This document shows positions 15,349 through 24,241 of a stretch of 42,603 bases of DNA, one piece after another (the first letter of the stretch is position 1; each line of letters begins with the position of its first letter). The notes under the pieces were generated by a model. It ran no database searches and was not told the DNA's origin. It saw only the letters and a program-made list of their open reading frames with translations. The stretch is from JAKACU01 sp021821185. Lineage in GTDB: Bacteria; Bacillota; Bacilli; Alicyclobacillales; SLC66. Location: NCBI GenBank assembly GCA_027343965.1, contig DAHWJX010000027.1:1-42603 (forward strand), given 5' to 3'. Position numbers and translations under genes: made by a program.

Positions 15349-15884
15349 TGGAGCGCGAACGAACTCTATCTGTTCTGGTCAATGACCATCCGGGAGTATT
15401 GGCACGTATTGCTGGATTGTTTTCGCGGCGCTGGTTCAATATTTCAAGTATCACCGTGGGTTCGTCAGAAGAGCCAGGATTGAGTCGGATGACGATTGTT
15501 AGCCATGGCGATGATGCGATGGCGACACAAATGGTGGCACAACTGCTGAAACTTGTTGATGTCCTTGAGGTATATGACATTTCCAGTGAAAAAGTTGTGC
15601 GTCGGGAATTAGCCTTGATTAAAGTAAAGAGCAGCAAGGATACCCGATTGGAACTTGCCCATATCTTAGAACCGTTTCGCGTGTCGACAGTGGATGTCGG
15701 TCATTCGTCTTTGATGGTGGAAATCACAGGTGACACGGAAAAAGTTGATGCACTTATCGCCTTGTTACAACCATTTGGCATTGTAGAGATCGCGCGTACG
15801 GGTGTGACGGCACTCGTACGCGCCGGAGCAGACCTAGGAGCACATAAAGAGGGAGAGAATCAAACACATGGAAATGTATTATGA
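15348..15884 (+). CDS. ilvN: Acetolactate synthase, small (regulatory) subunit
   Basis: This 178-residue subunit activates IlvB and confers valine feedback. The N-terminal ACT domain (TLSVLVNDHPGVLARIAGLFSRRWFNISSITVG, residues about 5-75) is followed by the C-terminal regulatory domain (RELALIKVK to VEIARTGVTALVRA). The GTG start shares its first base with the ilvB stop, so the subunits are translationally coupled. Its own 3' end overlaps ilvC by 17 bases. Confidence 0.96.
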   Translation: MERERTLSVLVNDHPGVLARIAGLFSRRWFNISSITVGSSEEPGLSRMTIVSHGDDAMATQMVAQLLKLVDVLEVYDISSEKVVRRELALIKVKSSKDTRLELAHILEPFRVSTVDVGHSSLMVEITGDTEKVDALIALLQPFGIVEIARTGVTALVRAGADLGAHKEGENQTHGNVL

Positions 15885-16854
15885 GAACGATGCCAACCTT
15901 CAAGTTTTGTCAGGAAAGACTGTAGCGGTACTCGGATATGGCAGTCAAGGTCATGCTCAGGCGCAAAATTTGCGTGACAGCGGCGTACAAGTCATCATTG
16001 CACAGCGTCCTGGCAAGTCAGCGGACAAAGCGCAGGAAGACGGTTTTACAGTGGTGAGTATAGCTCAAGCTGCACAAACAGCCGATGTACTGCAAATGTT
16101 GTTGCCTGATGAAAGTCAAGCAAAAGTTTATCATGAAGAGATTGAACCATACTTGCGTAAGGGTCAAACTTTGATGTTTTCACATGGCTTTAATGTTCAT
16201 TTTCGCCAAATTATTGCTCCGGATTTTATCGATGTCATTTTGGTGGCGCCTAAAGGTCCGGGCCACTTGGTTCGCAGAGTATATGAAGGTGGAGCGGGTG
16301 TGCCGGCTTTGATCGCCATCGCGCAAGATGCCAGTGGCTACGCTAAAGATACAGCACTTGCTTATGCCAAAGGTATTGGCGCCACGCGGGCAGGCGTGCT
16401 TGAAACGACCTTTAAGGAAGAAACCGAAACGGACCTGTTCGGAGAACAGGCTGTCTTATGTGGTGGAGTTAGCGCGTTAGTGAAAGCGGGATTTGAGACA
16501 CTTGTCGGTGCTGGCTACCAACCCGAAATTGCTTTCTTTGAGTGCTGTCATGAACTGAAATTGATCGTGGATCTGATTTATGAAGGTGGATTGTCCCGTA
16601 TGCGATATTCGATTAGCGATACGGCAGAGTACGGTGATTATACGGCTGGACCGAAAATTGTGACAGAAGAAACCAAAAAGGCGATGCAAGGTATTTTGCA
16701 TGATATTCAAACTGGCGTTTTTGCGCGTAATTGGATCCTTGAAAACCAAGCGGGTCGTGCCTCTTTCTCAGCGATGCGACGCATGGATGCTGACCATCAA
16801 TTAGAACATGTGGGTCATTCTTTGCGTGAGATGATGAGCTTCATTAAGAAATAA
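15868..16854 (+). CDS. ilvC: Ketol-acid reductoisomerase
   Basis: IlvC isomerises and reduces acetolactate or acetohydroxybutyrate, with Mg2+ and NAD(P)H. The 328-residue class I enzyme has the Rossmann loop VAVLGYGSQGHAQA, a following QRPGKS loop that decides the cofactor, the VAPKGPGHLVRR motif, and the metal ligands in FKEETETDLFGEQ and ECCHELKLIVDLIYEGG. The ATG at 15868 lies about 10 bases after GAGGGAGAG, within the 3' end of ilvN. Confidence 0.97.
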   Translation: MEMYYENDANLQVLSGKTVAVLGYGSQGHAQAQNLRDSGVQVIIAQRPGKSADKAQEDGFTVVSIAQAAQTADVLQMLLPDESQAKVYHEEIEPYLRKGQTLMFSHGFNVHFRQIIAPDFIDVILVAPKGPGHLVRRVYEGGAGVPALIAIAQDASGYAKDTALAYAKGIGATRAGVLETTFKEETETDLFGEQAVLCGGVSALVKAGFETLVGAGYQPEIAFFECCHELKLIVDLIYEGGLSRMRYSISDTAEYGDYTAGPKIVTEETKKAMQGILHDIQTGVFARNWILENQAGRASFSAMRRMDADHQLEHVGHSLREMMSFIKK

Positions 16855-16891
16855 ATAACGCGCATGCAACCTGGAAGAGAGGAGATTTTTC

Positions 16892-17962
16892 TTGGCTAGA
16901 AAAATCGTATTGTTGCCAGGAGATGGAATAGGTCCTGACATCGTAGCTTCATCGGTTCGGATACTTAAAAAAGTGCTTGATGATGAGCGTGTTGCTGTTG
17001 ATTTTGCTTATCATTTACTCGGCGGCGTGGCTATCGATGAAACGGGAGTGCCGCTGCCACAAGAGACAAAGGATGCTGTTGTAACGGCTGATGCGGTGTT
17101 ACTGGGCGCCGTTGGCGGGCCAAAGTGGGATAAAGGACCTGGTCATTTACGACCAGAGGCTGGGCTCCTAGGTCTTCGCAAGACACTTGGAGTGTATGCT
17201 AACTTAAGGCCGGTTAAAGCCTACAGTGAATTGATAGGTGCGTCGCCTTTACGCCAAGATGTGGCCAAACGCGTTGACCTTTTGATCATTCGTGAATTAA
17301 CGGGCGGAGTTTATTTTGGTGAACGTGAGCGTGGCGTAGCGCACGACGGAGAACGTTTCGCTAAAGATACCATGTACTATAGCGAGTCTGAGATTCGGCG
17401 AGTCGTCAAAAAGGGATTTGAGGCAGCACGCTTACGCAGTAAAAAATTAACATCGGTAGATAAGGCTAACGTGCTGGACAGTTCACGACTTTGGCGCGAA
17501 GTTGTGCAGGAAATGGCAGCAGATTATCCTGATGTTCAAGTAGATCACGTTTTAGTGGATTCATGTGCTATGCATCTTGTAACACAGCCTCAGCGTTTTG
17601 ATGTTGTTGTCACCGAAAATTTATTTGGTGATATTCTTAGCGATGAAGCTGCTGTACTGACTGGTTCTATCGGTTTGTTGCCATCTGCAAGTCTTGGTGA
17701 AGGGCCGGGTCTTTATGAACCGATTCATGGTTCAGCACCGGATATTGCTGGGCAAGGCATCGCGAATCCGCTTGGTACGATTTTGTCGTCAGCGTTGTTA
17801 TTGCGCTATTCCTTTCAAATGGAGCAAGCGGCACAACGGATTGAACAGGCTGTAGAACGTGTCCTCAAACAAGGTGGACGCACAAAGGACATCGCGCGTG
17901 ACGGGGAACCTGTGCTTTCGACGGAAGAAATGGCAAATGCTGTTATTGAACAACTTTCGTAA
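16892..17962 (+). CDS. leuB: 3-isopropylmalate dehydrogenase
   Basis: LeuB oxidatively decarboxylates 3-isopropylmalate in leucine synthesis. Signatures in the 356-residue protein are LPGDGIGPDI, GAVGGPKWD, LRKTLGVYANLRPVK, IIRELTGGVYFGE, DSCAMHLV and ENLFGDILSDEAAVLTGSIGLLPSASLG. The start is a TTG preceded by GAGAGGAG. It follows ilvC directly with no leuA between them, unlike Bacillus subtilis, and leuC and leuD are also absent here; they must lie elsewhere. A long hairpin follows. Confidence 0.96.
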   Translation: MARKIVLLPGDGIGPDIVASSVRILKKVLDDERVAVDFAYHLLGGVAIDETGVPLPQETKDAVVTADAVLLGAVGGPKWDKGPGHLRPEAGLLGLRKTLGVYANLRPVKAYSELIGASPLRQDVAKRVDLLIIRELTGGVYFGERERGVAHDGERFAKDTMYYSESEIRRVVKKGFEAARLRSKKLTSVDKANVLDSSRLWREVVQEMAADYPDVQVDHVLVDSCAMHLVTQPQRFDVVVTENLFGDILSDEAAVLTGSIGLLPSASLGEGPGLYEPIHGSAPDIAGQGIANPLGTILSSALLLRYSFQMEQAAQRIEQAVERVLKQGGRTKDIARDGEPVLSTEEMANAVIEQLS

Positions 17963-17987
17963 TGGTATTGGCTTACGCTTTGATAAC

Positions 17988-18030
17988 GGTAAACCTGTCT
18001 TGGAGTGTTATACTCTAAGACAGGTTTACC
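17988..18030 (+). terminator. Long hairpin after leuB (terminator or processing site)
   Basis: GGTAAACCTGTCTT plus GGAGT pairs with ACTCT plus AAGACAGGTTTACC: a 19-bp stem with a single G-U pair and a 5-base loop GTTAT. The downstream T-tract is poor, so it may stop transcription inefficiently, or protect the mRNA end. Confidence 0.6.
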
Positions 18031-18070
18031 TGTCGTTTGAACGTTTTACGCAGATTCTGGAGGGGATTTC

Positions 18071-19771
18071 ATGAGTGCACAAAAAGATGGTGGTGCTGTA
18101 ATCGTACAGATGGACGGGACGTTGCTACTTGATATTCATCATCCCGACCTTGATCGCGCACGATCCGTCTTGGCACGGTTTAGTGAGCTTGAGAAAAGTC
18201 CCGATCACTTCCACACTTACCGCGTCACCCATTTATCCTTGTGGAATGCTGCGTCAGCAGGTGCCAATTCCGTTGAGATCTTGGAGGAGCTGCGTGCTGT
18301 TAGTCGCTATGAAGTGCCATCATCCATCGCCCGTTTCATTATTGATACGATGGATCGCTATGGTATTTTAGAACTACGGCGTGATGGTGATGGGCTGATT
18401 TTACAGTCAACGGATGATGTCGTTTTGATGGAAGTAATTCGCAACAAAACGATTGCTCCACTTGTCAGAGAAGTGATCAGCGCGTTTCAGGTGCGTGTTC
18501 CCCTATTGTCACGCGGAACTATCAAAGTGGCGCTGACAAAGTTAGGTTACCCCGTACGTGACTTAGCGGGGTATGCCCCTGGTGAACCTTTGTTATTTTC
18601 ACTGATGGACAAGCTGGAAAATGGAGAACGATTTGTCTTGCGAGATTACCAAATCGCAGCAGCCGAGGCATTTCATCAAGGTGGAGGGCTTACCGGTGGA
18701 TCTGGTGTCTTAACGTTACCATGCGGTGCAGGAAAAACGATCATCGGTTTGCAGGCGATGGAATTGGTGCAAACGTCCACCTTGATTTTAACATCAAGCG
18801 TGACGGCAGCTCGCCAATGGATTCGTGAAATTCTTGATAAAACGACGTTAACGGATACGCAAGTCTCTGAGTACAGCGGTGAACATAAGGAAACAGCTCC
18901 TGTCACCGTTGCCACCTATCAAATCCTGAGTTATCGACCTCGTGGGAGCGAGGAATTTCCGCATTTGTCTTTACTGTCATCTCGCAACTGGGGACTCATC
19001 ATCTATGATGAAGTTCATTTACTGCCTGCACCAGTCTTTCGCGTTACAGCAGAGATTCAGGCTCGTCGGCGGTTGGGCTTAACTGCAACATTGGTTCGTG
19101 AAGATGGCAAAGAGGATGAGGTGTTCTCCCTGATTGGTCCGAAAAAATTCGATGTGCCTTGGAAGGAATTAGAGGCCCAAGGGTGGATAGCTACGGCTAT
19201 TTGCACCGAAGTCAGGGTTGCGTTAAGTGAAGATGAGCGCCGCATATATGCTGTGGCTGAACAGCGGGAAAAAGCGCGCATGGCTGCTGAAGCGGTCGCC
19301 AAAGAGGATGCTGTGATTCAGATTGTTCGGCATCATTCCGATGAATTGATTCTTGTAATCGGACAATATATTGATCAACTTGAGCATCTTGCTCAGCGAC
19401 TACAGGCCCCTTTGATCACGGGATCGATGCGGCAAAAAGAACGTGATCGCTTGTATGCGGCATTTCGAGCAGGGGAAATTTCGATGCTTGTCGTATCAAA
19501 AGTAGCTAACTTTTCGATTGACCTTCCTGATGCCAGCGTAGCGATTCAAGTGTCAGGTGCATTTGGGTCCAGGCAAGAAGAAGCACAACGTTTGGGACGG
19601 ATAATGCGACCTAAGGCTAAAGGCGCTTATGCACACTTTTATAGTGTCGTTACACAAGATAGCAAAGATCAGGAATTTGCTTTAAGTAGACAGCGCTTTT
19701 TAACGGAACAAGGTTATGAATATCAGATTGTGGATTTGGCCCAATTGGAGCAGCAGGAGGCGCTAATTTGA
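18071..19771 (+). CDS. Bacterial XPB-type DNA helicase
   Basis: This 566-residue superfamily-2 helicase resembles eukaryotic and archaeal XPB/ERCC3. Residues 1-170 form the XPB/Ssl2 N-terminal domain; the motor follows with RDYQ (Q motif), Walker A LPCGAGKT (about 216-223), DEVH (313-316), the LTATLVREDG loop, and motif VI QEEAQRLGRIMRPK. XPB enzymes unwind DNA in nucleotide excision repair or transcription; bacterial members are present in only some lineages and their role is less clear. The next gene, starting next to its stop, encodes the associated protein. Confidence 0.93.
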   Translation: MSAQKDGGAVIVQMDGTLLLDIHHPDLDRARSVLARFSELEKSPDHFHTYRVTHLSLWNAASAGANSVEILEELRAVSRYEVPSSIARFIIDTMDRYGILELRRDGDGLILQSTDDVVLMEVIRNKTIAPLVREVISAFQVRVPLLSRGTIKVALTKLGYPVRDLAGYAPGEPLLFSLMDKLENGERFVLRDYQIAAAEAFHQGGGLTGGSGVLTLPCGAGKTIIGLQAMELVQTSTLILTSSVTAARQWIREILDKTTLTDTQVSEYSGEHKETAPVTVATYQILSYRPRGSEEFPHLSLLSSRNWGLIIYDEVHLLPAPVFRVTAEIQARRRLGLTATLVREDGKEDEVFSLIGPKKFDVPWKELEAQGWIATAICTEVRVALSEDERRIYAVAEQREKARMAAEAVAKEDAVIQIVRHHSDELILVIGQYIDQLEHLAQRLQAPLITGSMRQKERDRLYAAFRAGEISMLVVSKVANFSIDLPDASVAIQVSGAFGSRQEEAQRLGRIMRPKAKGAYAHFYSVVTQDSKDQEFALSRQRFLTEQGYEYQIVDLAQLEQQEALI

Positions 19772-19772
19772 C

Positions 19773-21434
19773 GTGCGATTGTCCTATGTTGTGCTGAACA
19801 TGCCAGCCGTACAGATGCAACAAATTGCCGATATTCTTTTTTTGGGGAAATTGCCTAAGTCTAGGGAAGCGGCGACAGCATTACTGGTTGAAGGCATGAC
19901 AAGTGAGGAAGGTTTTTTGCGTTTATGGGGGGAGTTGACCCAAGAAGAACGACGAATTTATGCTATCACGGTCTTTGAAATGATCGGTGATGATTATACC
20001 GTCGGTATTGCCAAATCAAAACTTTTATACACATTAGAAACATCTTATGGTCTATCGCGAGATTCTGTTCATGCATTGCAGCACTTATTGCAATTAGGAC
20101 TTTTATCGACGATGCAGGTTTGGTACGCTGGGGAAGGGTATGAGGTTCCCGATCTCTTGCTTCCTCGCGTTGTGGCCGCCTTGGTTGCGCTTATGCCAAT
20201 TCAACGTGTGGATTCTGATCAAGTGAAAGTAAGTACGCAGACAGGAGCTATGTTTTTACATGATATGATTCGTGTGATTTCTCACGTTGTCAAACGACCC
20301 GTACTCGTAACCAAGTCAGGTGTGGTTTACAAGCGTGATTTGGCCCGTTTGCGCACGCTGATGCGCTCGCATGACTATATCACACAAACCGGTCCTGCCG
20401 AGTGGGCAGAGATACCGTATGCCATTTATCTGGCGTTTGATGTCTTGCGCGAACTGCAAATTCTTCGAATTGCTCCAGGATCGTTACAGGTAGCTGGCGC
20501 TACGCTTGAAGGATTTTTGCAACGTTCGCTCGATGATATTAACGAGGAACTTTTTTCCATAGTAGAGGCGCGCATGAGACAGGGCCACACCTACGTTTAT
20601 CAAGTGTTACACGCCTTTGTATCCAATTTGCCTGCCGATACGTGGGTACCTATGACATCAGCCGTGGCTGCTCTACTCCAAATTGATCTCGCTCGTAAAG
20701 TGACATGGGGGCCTTCTTTCGTGCATTTTATTGAAGTCATGGCGACATGCGGTTTTATCGATATTGGTGAACTTCACGGACGAGATGTCATTCGTGTAGC
20801 AAAAAGGAATACGGATCATCCTCTTCATGAGGGTTGGATTATTCAACCTAATCTGGATGTTCTTGTTCCCGATGCAGCCCCGCTTGGTGTTCATTTTATG
20901 ATTGGACAGCTTGCTGAAATCAAGCAGGCTGATGAAATGTCAATTTATACACTTAAAAAAGAGACTATTTTGGAGTTGTGTGATAAAGGCTGGACTATTG
21001 AGGATATTGAAAACGCATTTTCAAGTTTTTCTGCAGTTAAGATAGCAAGTGTTGTGCTGCGGCAAATTCATGATTGGGTTGCTGAGTATGACCGTGCTGT
21101 GTTGTGGGATGTGCTCCTTATTCGCTTTCAGACGCCAGCTTTGCAAGAAGCGTTTCTTTCCCATGTTAGGGCTAAACGGGCTGTCGCCGATGTAATTGGC
21201 GATCAGGCTGTCATTATCAAGCGGGCATTAGAAAAAGAAGTGCGAGAAATACTTAACGAGTTGGGTGCAACAGCACCCACAGATGTCCGAATGCCGGCAG
21301 AAGATGCTGTTATGGCGGCTAGAACGGGACGTAAGAGGGGTGCCCTTGCGATGTCCAAAACAGATGATCTTGCACTCAGCCGTTTACGGTCCCGGTATGT
21401 GATCGACTTGTTTCGGAAAACGTACATACAGTAA
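19773..21434 (+). CDS. Helicase-associated protein (Helicase_C_3 type), partner of XPB
   Basis: The 553-residue protein has no nuclease or ATPase motif. Residues about 350-425 (WIIQPNLDVLVPDAAPLGVHF, then IYTLKKETILELCDKGWTIEDIENAF) match the Helicase_C_3 domain found beside XPB in actinobacteria and some Bacillota. The rest is mostly helical, with a possible winged-helix part near 95-125. The tail is basic. The GTG start lies in the stop context of the helicase gene with GGAGG 12 bases upstream. It probably supports XPB in DNA binding or substrate choice; this is inference from neighbourhood. Confidence 0.8.
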   Translation: MRLSYVVLNMPAVQMQQIADILFLGKLPKSREAATALLVEGMTSEEGFLRLWGELTQEERRIYAITVFEMIGDDYTVGIAKSKLLYTLETSYGLSRDSVHALQHLLQLGLLSTMQVWYAGEGYEVPDLLLPRVVAALVALMPIQRVDSDQVKVSTQTGAMFLHDMIRVISHVVKRPVLVTKSGVVYKRDLARLRTLMRSHDYITQTGPAEWAEIPYAIYLAFDVLRELQILRIAPGSLQVAGATLEGFLQRSLDDINEELFSIVEARMRQGHTYVYQVLHAFVSNLPADTWVPMTSAVAALLQIDLARKVTWGPSFVHFIEVMATCGFIDIGELHGRDVIRVAKRNTDHPLHEGWIIQPNLDVLVPDAAPLGVHFMIGQLAEIKQADEMSIYTLKKETILELCDKGWTIEDIENAFSSFSAVKIASVVLRQIHDWVAEYDRAVLWDVLLIRFQTPALQEAFLSHVRAKRAVADVIGDQAVIIKRALEKEVREILNELGATAPTDVRMPAEDAVMAARTGRKRGALAMSKTDDLALSRLRSRYVIDLFRKTYIQ

Positions 21435-21463
21435 CGTATATTACGTTTTCCCGGAGGTGCACC

Positions 21464-22156
21464 TTGATTCTCGCAGCTATGTTAATCGGCGGTTTTTTAT
21501 CGCTATCCCAAGGTATCACGCCGCAAATACCTCATCTGGAAACTTCTGAACGTGTCGTTGTTCTTGATCCAGGGCATGGAGGTATCGATGGTGGAACCAG
21601 CGGAAGTGGTTTAGTAGAGAAAAATGTAACACTTGATCTTGCCAAACGTGTTGCTGCTCAATTGCCCAAAAATGTTTTTTCGATCTACATGACACGAACG
21701 AGTGATACGGATGTTTCGGGGCTCTATCCGTCTACGCTTTCAGGTAGACACAAGCGGGATCTGCAAAATCGTTTGACCTTTGTTCGCCAGTCCCGTGCGG
21801 TCGCTGTGATCAGTATTCATATCAATAGTTCAGTCAAGGAACGTGATCGTGGACCCATCGTATTTTATGCCGTTAACTCAGAAAGTAGCAAAGAATTTGC
21901 ACAAAGTATGCAGCAAGCGCTAAATCAAGTTGCGAGATCAACACAGAGACCTGTAGGCAGAAAAAATTTATTTTTACTCCGACATTCTCCATTTCCTGCT
22001 ATTTTAGTGGAGGTAGGCTTCATTACGAACGCAAGTGATGCTGTACGTTTAAAAAATCCGGCATATCGCGAGCAAGTTGCAACAGCCATGGCTCATGTCA
22101 TTTTACTGCGCTATCGCCATGCCGAGATCCCGGCACCTTATCAAAAGCAACCATAG
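21464..22156 (+). CDS. cwlD: Germination-specific N-acetylmuramoyl-L-alanine amidase
   Basis: CwlD removes peptide side chains from muramic acid in the spore cortex, permitting muramic-lactam formation. The 230-residue Amidase_3 protein has an N-terminal membrane/signal segment (LAAMLIGGFLSLSQG) and the zinc ligands in VVLDPGHGGIDGG, LVEKNVTLDLA, ISIHINSS and ILVEVGFITN, with catalytic Glu in the last motif. The TTG start follows GGAGGTG. It lies 29 bases after the helicase partner, in the same orientation. Together with the coat genes it marks the organism as a spore-former. Confidence 0.9.
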   Translation: MILAAMLIGGFLSLSQGITPQIPHLETSERVVVLDPGHGGIDGGTSGSGLVEKNVTLDLAKRVAAQLPKNVFSIYMTRTSDTDVSGLYPSTLSGRHKRDLQNRLTFVRQSRAVAVISIHINSSVKERDRGPIVFYAVNSESSKEFAQSMQQALNQVARSTQRPVGRKNLFLLRHSPFPAILVEVGFITNASDAVRLKNPAYREQVATAMAHVILLRYRHAEIPAPYQKQP

Positions 22157-22162
22157 ATCATA

Positions 22163-22171
22163 TGGTATACT
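22163..22171 (+). promoter_or_regulatory. Possible extended -10 promoter before the M42 peptidase
   Basis: TGGTATACT has the extended -10 form TGnTATACT, about 40 bases before the M42 start. No -35 box is visible. Confidence 0.3.
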
Positions 22172-22208
22172 AGACTTAGGACGAGAACTATTTGAGGTGA
22201 ATTCAGGT

Positions 22209-23267
22209 ATGCGATTTGCGGCAGCACAAGAAGAAGGGTTTTCCGATGCTGTAGAAATGGCCATAACGCACATCATGAAGTTGGTGTCAATCCCTAGTCC
22301 CACGGGATATACAGATCGCGTGATCGATTACTGTTACGAGTACGTTGCGTCTTTAGGTTATGAATTACAACGTACGTATAAAGGTGGCCTTGTTATTAAA
22401 GTACAAGGTGCCTCATCAAGGACACGCGTACTGGCAGCTCATGTAGATACACTTGGAGCTATGGTCAAACAAATTCTTCCTGATGGGCGTTTGCGCATCA
22501 CACCTATCGGAGGATATAAGTTTCAAACGATAGAAGGGGAGTATTGCAACGTACATACGTTAGAAGGAGTCGCTTACACGGGAACAGTCGTAGCGCATAA
22601 AGCCTCGGTTCATGTTTATCGGGACTTAGAGGAGCGCACCGAAGATACGATGGAAATACGACTGGATGAAACCGTTTACTCGGTAGCTGATATAAAGAAA
22701 TTGGGTATCGCAGTGGGGGATTTTGTGTCCTTGAACCCGCGAGCGCAGCTTTTACCAAGTGGTCATATCAAGTCACGCCATTTAGATGACAAAGCGAGTG
22801 CCGGTGTTTTACTATCCTTGCTTCAGGTCATTAAGGAAGAGCACCTTGACTTGCCGTATAGTTTGACGATTTTGTTGAGTACCGATGAGGAGATAGGTTA
22901 TGGTGGGAATTCCAATATCCCTGATACGGCTTTTGAGTACCTAGCCGTCGATATGGGGGCCATTGGTGAAGGCCTAGATACGACAGAACATGTTGTTTCT
23001 ATTTGCGCAAAAGATTCAAGTGGACCTTATCACTTAGATATGAGAAAGAAACTAACGCACATTGCGATGCACTATCAGATTCCTTTCGCGGTCGATGTTT
23101 ACCCGCATTATAGTTCTGACGCTAGTGCGGCAAGGAGAGCAGGATATGATTTGCGTACAGCGCTTGTCGGACCTGGTATTGACTCATCGCATGCTTATGA
23201 ACGCACGCATCGGGATTCGATTGCCGCGACGCTGCGGTTAGTTGCTTTGTATGTACAAAGTGAATAA
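22209..23267 (+). CDS. M42 family metallopeptidase
   Basis: This 352-residue cytoplasmic aminopeptidase belongs to the M42 group (glutamyl/deblocking aminopeptidase type, TET-like assemblies). The dinuclear metal site is seen in LAAHVDTLGAM, HLDDKASAGVLL, the catalytic STDEEIGYGG, VDMG and SSHAYERTH. I use the ATG at 22209, 8 bases after GAGGTGA; the frame is open upstream inside cwlD but without a site. Short spacing suggests co-transcription with fabI. Its natural substrate is not evident. Confidence 0.88.
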   Translation: MRFAAAQEEGFSDAVEMAITHIMKLVSIPSPTGYTDRVIDYCYEYVASLGYELQRTYKGGLVIKVQGASSRTRVLAAHVDTLGAMVKQILPDGRLRITPIGGYKFQTIEGEYCNVHTLEGVAYTGTVVAHKASVHVYRDLEERTEDTMEIRLDETVYSVADIKKLGIAVGDFVSLNPRAQLLPSGHIKSRHLDDKASAGVLLSLLQVIKEEHLDLPYSLTILLSTDEEIGYGGNSNIPDTAFEYLAVDMGAIGEGLDTTEHVVSICAKDSSGPYHLDMRKKLTHIAMHYQIPFAVDVYPHYSSDASAARRAGYDLRTALVGPGIDSSHAYERTHRDSIAATLRLVALYVQSE

Positions 23268-23293
23268 GGAATTTAAGTAGGAGAGGTCGGGAT

Positions 23294-24061
23294 ATGATGT
23301 TGCAAGGGAAAAATATTTTAGTGATGGGTGTCGCTAACAAACGAAGCATCGCGTGGGCTATAGCTCAAGCATTGCATGTGCAAGGTGCAAAACTTATTTT
23401 TACGTATCAAGGTGAGCGTCTCGAGAAAAATGTACGAGATTTAGTCAGCGAAGCTATGCCAGATTCGTTGATGTTACCTTGCGATGTTACGAATGACGCT
23501 GAAATTGATGCTGTGTTTCAAGATCTAACTGATCGTCTCCCTGCTTTGCACGGAATTGTGCATAGTTTGGCTTTTGCCAAATCAGAAGACCTCGATGGAC
23601 GTTTCATCGATACATCACGTGATGGTTATTTACTTGCCCAAAATATTTCTGCCTATTCACTGGTCGCTGTAGCTCGACGTGCGCAACCTTTGATGACCGA
23701 AGGCGGAAGCATCATGACAATGACTTATCTCGGCGGGGAGCGGGTTGTTGAGAATTACAACGTGATGGGAGTTGCTAAAGCAGCGCTTGACATGAGTGTC
23801 CGTTACCTTGCTCAAGATCTGGGCATGTACCAAATCAGGGTTAATGCCATCTCGGCGGGACCGATTCGTACACTCGCCGCAAAAGGCGTAAAGGATTTTA
23901 ATAAGATCCTTCATACAATGGAAGAAAGAGCGCCACTTCGAAGGACAACTGATGTGTCAGAAGTCGCTGATACAGCAGTTTATTTGATGAGTTCCATGTC
24001 ACGAGGTGTAACAGGTGAAGTGATTCACGTGGATAGCGGATATCATATGCTTGGTTATTGA
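23294..24061 (+). CDS. fabI: Enoyl-[acyl-carrier-protein] reductase, NADH type
   Basis: FabI reduces the enoyl-ACP double bond, the last step of each fatty-acid elongation cycle. The 255-residue SDR protein shows the atypical NAD site MGVANKRSIAWAIA, the VHSLAFAK strand, the catalytic Tyr-x6-Tyr-Lys arrangement in YNVMGVAKAAL, and AGPIRTLAAKG. It is the usual target of triclosan-type inhibitors. AGGAGAGG precedes the ATG. The gene is followed by a strong terminator that closes the operon begun at the XPB gene. Confidence 0.96.
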   Translation: MMLQGKNILVMGVANKRSIAWAIAQALHVQGAKLIFTYQGERLEKNVRDLVSEAMPDSLMLPCDVTNDAEIDAVFQDLTDRLPALHGIVHSLAFAKSEDLDGRFIDTSRDGYLLAQNISAYSLVAVARRAQPLMTEGGSIMTMTYLGGERVVENYNVMGVAKAALDMSVRYLAQDLGMYQIRVNAISAGPIRTLAAKGVKDFNKILHTMEERAPLRRTTDVSEVADTAVYLMSSMSRGVTGEVIHVDSGYHMLGY

Positions 24062-24080
24062 TAAGATAAGCAGCAAGCAT

Positions 24081-24114
24081 AAAAAAGAAGAAGGCATATG
24101 CCTTCTTCTTTTTT
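24081..24114. terminator. Strong terminator after fabI
   Basis: A perfect 15-bp stem (AAAAAAGAAGAAGGC / GCCTTCTTCTTTTTT) with loop ATAT ends in a T-run; its A-rich 5' arm makes it usable from both strands. Confidence 0.92.
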
Positions 24115-24212
24115 GATGAGCGCACAGATAAAGTGAAAAAATAAGGGCGAACAAAATAGGTGGACTCATATGTTACTTTTATCTTAAACGAAACCCGCAG
24201 GTTATGTCAAGC

Positions 24213-24241
24213 TTCGACAATGCAATGAAAACGCTGTCGAA
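24213..24241 (-). repeat. Inverted repeat after the NYN gene (weak terminator)
   Basis: TTCGACA (24213-24219) and TGTCGAA (24235-24241) flank a 15-base loop just beyond the NYN stop codon. There is no T-run, so termination is uncertain. Confidence 0.3.

Noticed and set aside
22077..22208. 44-residue extension of the M42 peptidase into cwlD
   Set aside because: No ribosome site, an out-of-frame shadow of cwlD, and a good GAGGTGA precedes ATG 22209.
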